Below are positions 1 to 8,024 of a DNA stretch of 64,000 bases, piece by piece. The stretch spans positions 496,001-560,000 of the forward strand of contig NZ_JAIVAI010000001.1 of the NCBI RefSeq assembly GCF_020171525.1, read 5' to 3'. Every line of letters begins with the position of its first letter. Position 1 is the first letter of the stretch. The notes under the pieces were generated by a model. The model saw only the letters and a list, made by a program, of their open reading frames with translations. It made no database searches and was not told the DNA's origin. The translations under genes and the position numbers were made by a program. This stretch comes from Halobacillus yeomjeoni. GTDB taxonomy: Bacteria; Bacillota; Bacilli; Bacillales; Halobacillaceae.

Positions 1-21
1 CTTTTTGAATAGAATCATGAA

Positions 22-48
22 GTTCAACCCCTTCAAAAGGGGTTGAAC
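22..48. repeat. Perfect 12-bp inverted repeat (hairpin)
   Basis: GTTCAACCCCTT and AAGGGGTTGAAC are exact reverse complements around a 3-nt loop. No T-run follows on either side, so it may be an operator, a recombined repeat or the 3' hairpin of a gene outside the window. Confidence 0.6.
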
Positions 49-245
49 ACCGCTGTGCTTGATGGAACTTAACATGTGTGGTGTAAATATTTTTTCAACT
101 TGTACTTGTTACCTCTCCATATTGGTATAATAAGTTTAGAAGAGAATGGAGGGGGATTACAGTAGCAGGAACAATACTAGAAACACACTAAGATTATACG
201 ACCAGTCAAATAGTTAATAAAATATACAAAACAGAAAGTGCGCCA

Positions 246-275
246 ACCCTACACATGCTCATGTAGGGTATTTTT
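246..275 (+). terminator. Intrinsic terminator
   Basis: ACCCTACA pairs with TGTAGGGT and is followed by ATTTTTT. It would end transcription from the unseen left side or from the putative promoter near 125. Confidence 0.6.
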
Positions 276-372
276 TAAACTTCTTTTACATGTTTCCTAT
301 CCTCTTTACCATTGAATTTAAATTTAACGTAAGACTGATAACAAAAATTTATAAATAAAGGACGACAAAAAA

Positions 373-579
373 GTGAACACTTTCAAGGTGTCAAAAGAAA
401 TGGTGGAGTATTATTTAATGAGTTCGTGTATCATAGCTCTATTATTCGGAGGAATTTACTTGAGCGGGTGGTTCGTTGGCGTGGATTGGGGGGACTACAA
501 TTTGAAATTCTCATGGAACATGTTTAACTCAGAAGAGCTGAGACAATTGGTGGGAATGAAGCCAATGGGTAATGAATGA
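373..579 (+). CDS. Small membrane protein of unknown function
   Basis: A 68-residue protein with a GTG start preceded by AAAGGACGAC. Residues about 14-35 form one hydrophobic, glycine- and tyrosine-containing segment that is probably membrane-spanning. The tail is polar and ends in an acidic residue. I do not recognise a family. It lies 65 nt upstream of dedA on the same strand with no terminator between them, so it is probably transcribed with dedA and uppP and could be a small partner of those envelope-lipid proteins. That link is inferred from position only. Confidence 0.6.
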   Translation: MNTFKVSKEMVEYYLMSSCIIALLFGGIYLSGWFVGVDWGDYNLKFSWNMFNSEELRQLVGMKPMGNE

Positions 580-644
580 AGGTTATAAAGTATTTTGTAT
601 TTAAACATTAAGAAGGTTGAAGAAAGGAAGCAGTGAAGGTTCTA

Positions 645-1262
645 ATGGTTGATTGGATCATTCAATTTATGGAACAACATGGTTATTTGGGTGTGTTTAT
701 GTTAATGACCTTAGAAAATTTATTCCCCCCGATACCCTCTGAGGTCATTTTGCCATTTGGAGGTTTCTTGACGACTTATACAAGTTTATCAGCTCTCGGA
801 GTGGTCATTTTAGCAACAAGTGGATCTGTTACAGGAGCTATTCTTTTATATGGTGCGGGATATTTTTTAGGAATTGATAAAGTTGCAGATGTTGTTGACA
901 AGTGGGGTGGTCTTTTAAGGTTAAAAAAAGAAGACGTGTTCAAAACTTTGGAGTGGTTCAATAAATATGGCGTATGGACCGTTCTTTTGTGCCGAATGAT
1001 TCCACTGGTACGTAGTCTTATTTCTATTCCTGCAGGGATGTCGGGAATGAACTTCACTTTGTTTGTAAGTTTCACATTGTTTGGAACATTTACATGGAAT
1101 TTACTGCTTGTTACTGCTGGTGTGATTCTTGGTGAGTCATGGTCGGATATTCTTCATTACATGCATATGTATTCGGCTTTGACTTATAGTTTTACAGGTT
1201 TCATTTTTCTACTTCTAATGATTTGGATTTACCTTAAACGAAAAAAACTTCAAAAAAGGTAA
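645..1262 (+). CDS. DedA family membrane protein (UptA-like candidate)
   Basis: A 205-residue polytopic membrane protein of the DedA/VTT family. It shows the signature ENLFPPIPSE near residues 24-33 and the arginine-containing re-entrant motif RMIPLVRSLISIPAG near 117-131. Some DedA proteins (UptA of B. subtilis) return undecaprenyl phosphate to the inner leaflet, and the N-terminus resembles that branch. The ATG at 645 fits family N-termini; an in-frame GTG at 633 sits very close to the AAAGGAAG site and is the alternative. uppP starts 8 nt downstream, supporting a role in C55 carrier recycling. The family is certain; the substrate is inferred. Confidence 0.9.
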   Translation: MVDWIIQFMEQHGYLGVFMLMTLENLFPPIPSEVILPFGGFLTTYTSLSALGVVILATSGSVTGAILLYGAGYFLGIDKVADVVDKWGGLLRLKKEDVFKTLEWFNKYGVWTVLLCRMIPLVRSLISIPAGMSGMNFTLFVSFTLFGTFTWNLLLVTAGVILGESWSDILHYMHMYSALTYSFTGFIFLLLMIWIYLKRKKLQKR

Positions 1263-1270
1263 GGGAGCAC

Positions 1271-2104
1271 ATGGAATTAATATCTTTTATTAAAGTAGTG
1301 ATTCTAGGCATGTTTGAAGGCTTGACTGAGTTCGCGCCTGTCTCTTCCACAGGTCATATGATTATCGTCGATGACATGTGGCTGCATTCTCATGAGTTTT
1401 TGGGTGCTTCTGTTGCAAATACTTTTAAAGTGGTCGTCCAACTTGGATCGATATTAGCAGTCGTCGTTGTATTCAAAGATCGGTTTGTTCAATTACTGGG
1501 ATTGGATACGAACGGAAATGGGGGTAAACTGAAAGCTGGAGGATTAAAATTGTCTCACATCCTGGTCGGATTGATTCCTGCAGCAGCGTTGGGCTTTCTG
1601 GTCGAGGACTACATTGACCAATATCTGTTTACGATTGAAACAGTAATGGTAGGGTTACTTCTTGGATCTTTTTTGATGATCATTGCTGATAAATCTTCCA
1701 ACTCTTTGAATAGGACACAGACGGTAGATCAAATGACTTACAGGCAAGCTTTAGTCATTGGTACCATTCAATGTTTTTCCTTATGGCCTGGTTTTTCAAG
1801 GTCTGGTGCTACTATTTCAGCTGGTGTTTTAGTCGGCATGAGCCACCGAGCTGCAGCTGATTTCACTTTTATTATGGCTGTTCCAATTATGCTGGGTGCA
1901 AGCACATTATCATTTATTAAGAATATTGAATATTTTACACTATCTTCTTTTCCTTTGTTTTTAGCAGGATTCATCAGTGCTTTTTTATTTGCATTCATCT
2001 CCATAAAGTTCTTTTTACGTTTAATCAACAAAATAAAGTTATTCCCATTTGCTATTTACCGTATCGTTTTAGTTGGTGTGCTGTTTATCTTCTATACGAA
2101 TTAG
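1271..2104 (+). CDS. uppP: Undecaprenyl-diphosphatase UppP (BacA)
   Basis: This 277-residue integral membrane enzyme removes a phosphate from undecaprenyl diphosphate at the outer face of the membrane, recycling the cell-wall lipid carrier and giving background bacitracin tolerance. Both family signatures are present: EGLTEFAPVSSTGHM (16-30, with the catalytic glutamate and serine/histidine cluster) and GFSRSGATISAG (174-185, catalytic arginine loop). Length is typical. The start is preceded by AAGGGAG. It is directly behind dedA, so both are probably on one mRNA that ends at the hairpin at 2147. Confidence 0.96.
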   Translation: MELISFIKVVILGMFEGLTEFAPVSSTGHMIIVDDMWLHSHEFLGASVANTFKVVVQLGSILAVVVVFKDRFVQLLGLDTNGNGGKLKAGGLKLSHILVGLIPAAALGFLVEDYIDQYLFTIETVMVGLLLGSFLMIIADKSSNSLNRTQTVDQMTYRQALVIGTIQCFSLWPGFSRSGATISAGVLVGMSHRAAADFTFIMAVPIMLGASTLSFIKNIEYFTLSSFPLFLAGFISAFLFAFISIKFFLRLINKIKLFPFAIYRIVLVGVLFIFYTN

Positions 2105-2146
2105 TGACTGTAAGCATATAATCAAATGACACAGCGTAATATGAAT

Positions 2147-2178
2147 GATCCGAGCCCAAACCAGGTTCGGATCTTGTT
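2147..2178 (+). terminator. Terminator after uppP
   Basis: GATCCGAGCC pairs with GGTTCGGATC (10-bp stem with one G-U), followed by the T-rich TTGTTTATTT. It closes the dedA-uppP unit. Confidence 0.55.
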
Positions 2179-2321
2179 TATTTAAATTTAAGGTTTTACC
2201 AATGCAGCAAATTCCCATGCCCTGAAAACCTATGGATGATTTGTTATAGTGTTTTCACAAGCTCTAGAGATATTGTGTTCCAGGGTAACTCACTGAAGAA
2301 AATCACGGGAGGAAGTGGTGA

Positions 2322-2561
2322 GTGGATTTGTTCAACTTTTTGAAAAAATTATGGCAGCCGACTGAGATGATTATATGTACAGAAAACCTGACTAAATACT
2401 CAGAAGCTAAATGGCTGCTGAGTGAAAATGGAATCAAAACGAAAACAAAGAGTATCCGTGCGGGAGGGAATAACTCACATGGGATGGGTGTGATTGTCTA
2501 TTATGAAATTCATGTCCCTCGAGAGTCGTTTACAAAAGCCCAACGTTTGCTGTATGGATGA
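2322..2561 (+). CDS. DUF2007-like small protein
   Basis: A 79-residue cytoplasmic protein with a GTG start and a strong GGGAGGAAG site. The pattern of a beta strand (MIICTENLTKYSEAKWLL), an SENGI turn, a glycine-rich loop and the EIHVPRESFTKAQRLL helix resembles the ferredoxin-like DUF2007 family (putative signal-transducing protein), which includes many 70-80-residue Bacillus proteins. It stands alone between uppP and the LysE exporter. The fold call is moderate; the role is unknown. Confidence 0.7.
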   Translation: MDLFNFLKKLWQPTEMIICTENLTKYSEAKWLLSENGIKTKTKSIRAGGNNSHGMGVIVYYEIHVPRESFTKAQRLLYG

Positions 2562-2691
2562 TGTTACGAATAGATAAGCAATGAAATAACCTCTATTATG
2601 GTTATTATTATAATTGGAAAAAGTGTACAGCGGGAAATTTCTCTGTTAATTTTTAATAAATTGACTTCTATATAGAAAGGGGGAATCTTTG

Positions 2692-3315
2692 ATGGAACTT
2701 CCGCTTCTCCTGTCTTTTTTAGGAATGGCAGTCGCTCTGACCTTAATGCCCGGTCCGGATATACTTTTTGTCATTTCTCAAAGCATTTCTCAAAACAGCA
2801 GAGCGGGCATTTCGACTGCACTAGGTCTCTGCACGGGACTTTTTGTACATATTACTGCGGCAACTGCAGGTCTTTCTGCAATAATCTATCAATCAGGGAT
2901 AATATTTTCCCTTATAAAGTATGCGGGAGCTGTTTATCTTCTTTATTTGGCCTGGCAGGCATTCAAGAGTAAAACTAATCGGATAGATATGAACGACCAA
3001 GTTCGAAGAAATTATAAATCTTTATATAAAAAAGGGATCATTATGAATGTATTGAATCCGAAAGTATCTTTGTTTTTCCTCGCTTTACTTCCTCAATTCG
3101 TTAATGAAGGGAGTTGGAACGCTTCTGTACAAATGTTTACTCTGGGTGTGATTTTTCTTGTCCAGGCATTTGTGATTTTCTCTACAGTCAGCGTTTTCTC
3201 TGTAAAGGTCCGTTCATGGTTGATCCACCATGATTGGTTTGCTGAAAGAATGAATTTAATCGAAGGTATTGTGTTGACTATGATCGGGATACAAGTGGCA
3301 TTAAGTAGTCGTTGA
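2692..3315 (+). CDS. LysE/RhtB family amino-acid exporter
   Basis: A 207-residue membrane protein with about six hydrophobic segments. The N-terminal motif LMPGPDILFVISQS and the central NPKVSLFFLALLPQF are diagnostic of the LysE/RhtB exporters, which pump amino acids or homoserine-lactone-like compounds out of the cell. The ATG at 2692 is chosen over the immediately preceding TTG because the site AAAGGGGG is then spaced normally. The substrate cannot be read from sequence. It appears monocistronic. Confidence 0.9.
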   Translation: MELPLLLSFLGMAVALTLMPGPDILFVISQSISQNSRAGISTALGLCTGLFVHITAATAGLSAIIYQSGIIFSLIKYAGAVYLLYLAWQAFKSKTNRIDMNDQVRRNYKSLYKKGIIMNVLNPKVSLFFLALLPQFVNEGSWNASVQMFTLGVIFLVQAFVIFSTVSVFSVKVRSWLIHHDWFAERMNLIEGIVLTMIGIQVALSSR

Positions 3316-3522
3316 TATAGACGGTCGTGCGTTATTTTTGGAGATGCATTGTCCTTTGAAAAAGATTTACTTACGGTTTATTACAACACCTTTCCTAAAT
3401 ACAAGGTCCATCTACGTGTGTAAGAAAATTTGATAATTATTCAAATTCTCCTTTTAGTCATATTTGTGAGTGGGTAAATCCAACTACACCACACATAAAT
3501 ACAGATAAAGGAGTAGTGTACG

Positions 3523-5061
3523 ATGGACAGCAGCAAACTAATCGATTACAAAATCTTCATTCCTGCAATACTAGTCATCATAGCAATAAGTATACCTTTT
3601 GCGTTATATGAATCAGAGTCTCTGAAGTTACTAAATATAATATTCAATGAAATTGTAGAAGTATTCAGTTGGGGATATCTTTGGTATGGAATCCTTCTTG
3701 TTGCAGCCGGATTGTACTTTTCATTTTCCAAATATGGTGAAGTAGTCCTGGGTGATCCTGAAGAAAAGCCGCGTTTCACACTTTTTGAATATGCCTCTAT
3801 TTTAATAGCCATGGGGGTCGGGTCCACAATTATGAGGACAGGGATGCTTCAATGGACCTCTGTTGCGAATGACCCTCCTGCCGGCGTGGAAGCTGGATCT
3901 CCAGAAGCTCTTTTGTGGGGGAATGCATACAGCATGTTCCTATGGGGGTTTCAGGTGTTTGCGATTTTCGTCATGATTGCTCCTGCAATGGGATATATTT
4001 TACATGTGAAGAAACGCCCTTTAATGAGAATATCCGAGTCTTGTCGAATATTATTCGGCGATCGATTTACGGATGGATGGGGAGGGAGAGTCCTTGACAT
4101 CCTTTTTCTTATCAGTATATTAGCGGGAGCCTCCGTGACTCTGGGTTTAGGTGCGCCAATCATCACTCATAATGTATCTGCTCTTATGGACATTGAAGTC
4201 ACTTTCGGGTTAACGATAATCGTAACGGTTGTATGGGTTATTCTTTTCTCAGTAAGTGCGTACTTGGGGATAGATAAGGGGATTAAGCGGTTGAGTACAT
4301 TCAATATGTACTTAGCAGGTGTTTTTGCCCTTTTCATATTATTATTCGGTCCCGGCGTATTCATCATGAATTATTTTACAGACAGTGTATCGTTTCTAAT
4401 CACACATTACTTGAACATCTCTTTGAATACCGATTCCGTTCATCAAGGGAAAGCGTCTCATATTCAAAGCAACACGGTTTTTTGGTATGCCTATAGTGCC
4501 ACATGGGCAATGCTTCACAGTGTGTTTGCTGCGAAAATCTCACAAGGGCGGACAATCAAAGAGATGATCCTCACTTATCTGCTTGCACCGACGTTTATTT
4601 CCTGGATAGCTACTGGTGTACTCGGGGGATTAGGTGTTCATCGTTTCTTAAAAGGAGACATGGGTGTATTGGAGCTCGTTAAAGAAGATGAGAGAATGGC
4701 TGCGATTCCCGATATACTTTCCACCCTGCCCTTGGGTGAACTCGCCATCATGATTTTTATCATCGTCGCGTTGATTTTCTTGACTACGACCTTGGATTCT
4801 ACTACTTATACCATAGCAGCTTATACAAGTACCAGGGATATGAGTAAGTTTGAACCTCCTAAAATATTACGGATTATCGTAGCTGCGGTTATTACTGGGC
4901 TTGCGCTTATCTTAATGCAAATCGGTGGTTTGCCACCATTGCAAGTGATTTCAGGATTGATGGGGCTTCCGACCATCATTATTCAATTTATTCTCATTTA
5001 TGCTGCGAAACGAATGATGGATGAAGATGAAGCATGGAAGTTTAATATAAGGCAGGAATGA
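3523..5061 (+). CDS. Divergent BCCT family transporter
   Basis: A 512-residue protein with about 12 membrane segments. BCCT carriers import betaine, choline, carnitine or ectoine with Na+ or H+. The conserved GIDKGIKRLSTFNMYL stretch (249-264) and the TM8-to-loop sequence AAKISQGRTIKEMI (336-349) are clear. Two key stretches are unusual: the glycine-rich TM3 region reads GVGSTIMRTG (98-107), lacking the usual WG.AEP continuation, and the aromatic-box region reads FWYAYSATWAMLHS rather than WW.SW.PF. The start follows AAAGGAG. An osmolyte role suits a halophile, but the substrate may differ from betaine. Confidence 0.85.
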   Translation: MDSSKLIDYKIFIPAILVIIAISIPFALYESESLKLLNIIFNEIVEVFSWGYLWYGILLVAAGLYFSFSKYGEVVLGDPEEKPRFTLFEYASILIAMGVGSTIMRTGMLQWTSVANDPPAGVEAGSPEALLWGNAYSMFLWGFQVFAIFVMIAPAMGYILHVKKRPLMRISESCRILFGDRFTDGWGGRVLDILFLISILAGASVTLGLGAPIITHNVSALMDIEVTFGLTIIVTVVWVILFSVSAYLGIDKGIKRLSTFNMYLAGVFALFILLFGPGVFIMNYFTDSVSFLITHYLNISLNTDSVHQGKASHIQSNTVFWYAYSATWAMLHSVFAAKISQGRTIKEMILTYLLAPTFISWIATGVLGGLGVHRFLKGDMGVLELVKEDERMAAIPDILSTLPLGELAIMIFIIVALIFLTTTLDSTTYTIAAYTSTRDMSKFEPPKILRIIVAAVITGLALILMQIGGLPPLQVISGLMGLPTIIIQFILIYAAKRMMDEDEAWKFNIRQE

Positions 5062-5072
5062 AGTGGAAAATG

Positions 5073-5118
5073 AAAAAATCAGTTCCCAAGTGAAATTTCT
5101 TAGGAACTGATTTTTTTT
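5073..5118. terminator. Bidirectional terminator between BCCT and permease genes
   Basis: AAAAAATCAGTTCC pairs with GGAACTGATTTTTT across a 16-nt loop, with A/T runs on both sides. It serves the plus-strand BCCT gene and the minus-strand permease operon. The last codons and stop of the minus-strand permease lie inside the stem. Confidence 0.85.
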
Positions 5119-6125
5119 ATCATTTGAAATTTGTCTTTGGTAACGGGGGATACGGTTTCTTTCATAGTAGTTGTTTTGGTTTTTGATTGATAATGTTCAA
5201 AAGGGCCTTTCAATCCATAGGCAATACTATTCACAGCTAAAATGGCTAAAGCGAATGCTGTTACAGGTGCAAGGATCATCCATGGAAATGGAATCGCGTA
5301 TTCAAAATTTTGGCTGATTAAACCTGACCATTCATTTGACATGGAAAAATGTCGGTAAATCGGCTCCCCGGTCTCGATGTCGATATCCATCAAACGTGTC
5401 TCTGTACCGCCAATAAAAATATTAAGCAATCCAAGGTGAGCAAAAATGATTAAGGCCTGCCCCACTTGCTGCACGAACATGAGGAGTAACTTCGGTTTTA
5501 GAAAAGGAGAAACGTGTTTTCTATAAAGGTGGAAGTGATTGGCACCCATCAGCTTTGATGTGATGACATAATCCTTTTTATATATGAGGTTCAATTCATT
5601 TCTTACATACATTGATAAAACAGGTGCACTGACCAAAATTAATATGATGACAGGGTAGATGATCTTAGTCGTCAGATCATAACTCCAACTGAATGTAAGG
5701 ACTACAGGAGCAATCAATACATAGGTCAGGATAGTGGTAGGAGTGTAATGAAACGCATCCGAAAGATTATTTATTCTTTTATTAAATTGAGAGGGCATTA
5801 AAAAAAGAAGGTAACCGCCTAAAAAAGACAAGATGACTCTTCCGAAGGCGATGATCAATGATAATCCAATCGTATACTTTGCCCCATCAATAATTTTCAA
5901 GAAAAAACTATTACCATCAATATCACTCCCCAGCGGATATTGAACCGAAGGAGGAAATGGAGCAATGGCAATGAGCTGGTTGTTTTCATCAAATAATAAT
6001 TTTTCAGGAGGAGTTCGATCTTGTTCAATTACAAATCCGAAAATCATACTAGCTGAAAGGAGAGAAATGAGAAACATCAATCCAATCGCAATCAGCAGCC
6101 TATTTGAAAACCAGAATTTTTTCAT
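5100..6125 (-). CDS. ABC transporter permease, OppC/DppC-like
   Basis: A 341-residue inner-membrane permease with a long N-terminal membrane anchor, an extracytoplasmic stretch (PPEKLLFDENN...YPLGSDIDG) and five further membrane segments. The EAA-type cytoplasmic loop is visible as SKLMGANHFHLYRKHVSPFL, the family pattern for contacting an ATPase. The start at 6125 is set by AGGAAGGAG and overlaps the upstream permease stop as ATGA. With its partner it forms an OppBC-type heterodimer, normally for peptides or nickel. No ATPase or binding-protein gene adjoins. The final codons run into the terminator stem. Confidence 0.85.
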   Translation of the reverse strand: MKKFWFSNRLLIAIGLMFLISLLSASMIFGFVIEQDRTPPEKLLFDENNQLIAIAPFPPSVQYPLGSDIDGNSFFLKIIDGAKYTIGLSLIIAFGRVILSFLGGYLLFLMPSQFNKRINNLSDAFHYTPTTILTYVLIAPVVLTFSWSYDLTTKIIYPVIILILVSAPVLSMYVRNELNLIYKKDYVITSKLMGANHFHLYRKHVSPFLKPKLLLMFVQQVGQALIIFAHLGLLNIFIGGTETRLMDIDIETGEPIYRHFSMSNEWSGLISQNFEYAIPFPWMILAPVTAFALAILAVNSIAYGLKGPFEHYQSKTKTTTMKETVSPVTKDKFQMIKKISS

Positions 6126-7072
6126 AAAGTACTCCTTCCTGAAGGAAAGCTGCGGTGAATCGTCCATTGCACAATTGTGAATATGAGGAAAAATGGAATG
6201 AATACCATAAACAGGCTGATCGTCAATATTTCTGGATTTAAAACACTGTGCTTATAGACGAACGTCATGAAACCATTGATATTAAAGATGATTTCTAACA
6301 TTAGAAGATTAGCAAGTAAGAAAGTGAAAATACTTCTAAAGTGGTTAAAAAACGTGAGGATGGAATTTCTTAAGATGTGGATGATCAGGATGTATGATTT
6401 ACTAAAGCCTTTACTAAAAGCAAACTCGACATATTGCCGGCTTTCTTCTTCTTCGAAAGCCAGTAACAATAATTTATTCATATAGATAGCAGGCAGTAAA
6501 GAAAGAATAAATATGGGGACGACGACGGGATCACCATCAGCGGTACTCGTAATATCGAACACTAATAAACCAGTTTTTTTATATGTCCAAATTATAGAAA
6601 TTTGAATAATTAAAATGATGAAAATGTCCGGGAGAGATTCTAAGAAAAAAAGAATGATTTTAGGAAGTGCCCTGTATTTTCTCGAGAAATACATAACGAG
6701 GAAAGTCATAACGAGAGCCAATAGCAAACCAAAGAACAAGCCGAGAATCATATAGGTCATAGACTTTAAAAATAACTCCCATAATTCAGGGAAAATCGGC
6801 CGGTAGACTCCTCTATAATAATATTCAGCGTCGCCACCGGTGAAAAGGAGTTTAATCGTTTGGTAGATATGTAGAGTGTATTCTTGAAAGTTGAATACGA
6901 TGGTGTCATATAAAAATAAAGTGTTATCCAAGGTTTTCATATGTATCATTTTTAAAACCTCTACTTGAGCTTTCATATTAAACAGTAGATAAGGAAGCGA
7001 GCCGATCAGCAAAATACTAATCGAAGTCAGTAAAAAATGTAGAAACGTTTCTCTTTTCGTAAATCCATCCAT
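6122..7072 (-). CDS. ABC transporter permease, OppB/DppB-like
   Basis: A 316-residue membrane protein with an N-terminal membrane helix, a long outside segment and about five more helices. The cytoplasmic loop QYVEFAFSKGFSKSYILIIHIL is a divergent EAA motif. The start at 7072 follows GAGGGGAAAGC; a longer upstream open frame has no ribosome site and reads as untranslated sequence. It precedes and overlaps the OppC-like gene by 4 nt. Divergence from typical OppB and the lack of ATPase suggest a shared or unusual energiser, which is inferred. Confidence 0.82.
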   Translation of the reverse strand: MDGFTKRETFLHFLLTSISILLIGSLPYLLFNMKAQVEVLKMIHMKTLDNTLFLYDTIVFNFQEYTLHIYQTIKLLFTGGDAEYYYRGVYRPIFPELWELFLKSMTYMILGLFFGLLLALVMTFLVMYFSRKYRALPKIILFFLESLPDIFIILIIQISIIWTYKKTGLLVFDITSTADGDPVVVPIFILSLLPAIYMNKLLLLAFEEEESRQYVEFAFSKGFSKSYILIIHILRNSILTFFNHFRSIFTFLLANLLMLEIIFNINGFMTFVYKHSVLNPEILTISLFMVFIPFFLIFTIVQWTIHRSFPSGRSTL

Positions 7073-7355
7073 TTGCTTTCCCCTCTCATCACCCTTCGAG
7101 TTACCATTAAATACCATTGGTGTTGCTTTATTTCTACAAATACTGATCCAATTCCTTCTTATTCCTTTCTTTTGTAATGGAAGTTTTGGAACAAAGTTCA
7201 GCCTTCTTAATAAGAATGAGAGGGAGATTTTACAATAGGAAGGTGGAAAACTTTCGAATAGACTTCCATTTCGCAAGCTTTCCACTGAATAGTATTAAGA
7301 CATCTTTTTTCCTTTAGAATTATTGAGCGAATTCAATTCGAAAGACAACAACCGG

Positions 7356-7934
7356 TTATCTCGATACGAATCGATTTCCGGTAATCCAATAACGCCAAGG
7401 ATAGTCACGCGCTTCGCCAGAATTTTCGATGCCGATTCTCTTTCCGCTAGAAATCGATTCCGGCTTTATCCCTTCTCTTAGATAAAGGGGAGGTTCGGTG
7501 TACGTACGTCCATAATCACTTTTTATGATTCCGAGGGCTTTCGTCAATTTACCAGGTCCGTTCGTAAGGTCTATTTCCTTCTTATCACCTCTACGTTTGT
7601 ACATAAGATCTTTCCCTATCACTGGTTCGACTGCTCGGATGAGTACAGCCTCAGGTTTTTCACTTTCAGCACTGACCACGTTAACAAGACAGTGGGTATG
7701 CATCACATAGGTATAGACAGTTCCAGCAGGTCCGAACATCGCTTCTGTCCGCTTTGTCCGTTTGTTGTTAAAGCTATGAGAAGCACGGTCTTCCGGGCCG
7801 ATGTAAGCTTCTGTCTCTACGATATATCCTGAAGCAGTACCTTCATCCGTTTCTTTGACAAGCTCACACCCTAACAAGTCCCGGGCCAGTTCTAAAGTGG
7901 GCTTTTGGAAAAATTCAATCGGTATAATAGACAT
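7356..7934 (-). CDS. DNA-3-methyladenine glycosylase (AAG/MPG family)
   Basis: This 192-residue base-excision enzyme removes alkylated purines. Family hallmarks are visible: LARDLLGCELV near the N-terminus, the catalytic ETEAYIGPEDRASHSF region (glutamate activating water), GTVYTYVMHTHCLVNVV, and LTNGPGKLTKALGI. Length matches B. subtilis YxlJ/Aag (about 196). An AAAGGTGATC site precedes the ATG. It is monocistronic and divergent from the FAD dehydrogenase. Confidence 0.95.
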   Translation of the reverse strand: MSIIPIEFFQKPTLELARDLLGCELVKETDEGTASGYIVETEAYIGPEDRASHSFNNKRTKRTEAMFGPAGTVYTYVMHTHCLVNVVSAESEKPEAVLIRAVEPVIGKDLMYKRRGDKKEIDLTNGPGKLTKALGIIKSDYGRTYTEPPLYLREGIKPESISSGKRIGIENSGEARDYPWRYWITGNRFVSR

Positions 7935-8024
7935 AGAACGATCACCTTTTCTTTTTTTATTCTTTGTATTATTTTAAAAGAAAATCGATAAAACTTCATC
8001 TTAGCAGAACAGGGAGTGGAATTT

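Larger units (their letters stand above)
1..372. other. Non-coding left edge of window
   Basis: No convincing gene is seen. The stretch holds a perfect hairpin (22-48), a TATAAT hexamer at about 125-130 that could be a -10 box, and an intrinsic terminator (246-275). A 23-codon ATG frame at about 146 overlaps a GGAGGGGG run, but it has no recognisable similarity and I do not call it. Confidence 0.5.

Noticed and set aside
3427-3447. AT-rich near-palindrome AATTTGATAATTATTCAAATT upstream of the BCCT gene
   Set aside because: Loosely resembles a Fur box but matches too few positions; could be chance in AT-rich DNA.
7073-7285. N-terminal extension of the OppB-like permease
   Set aside because: Open frame continues 71 codons upstream, but the sequence is basic and irregular and the only ribosome site is before 7072.
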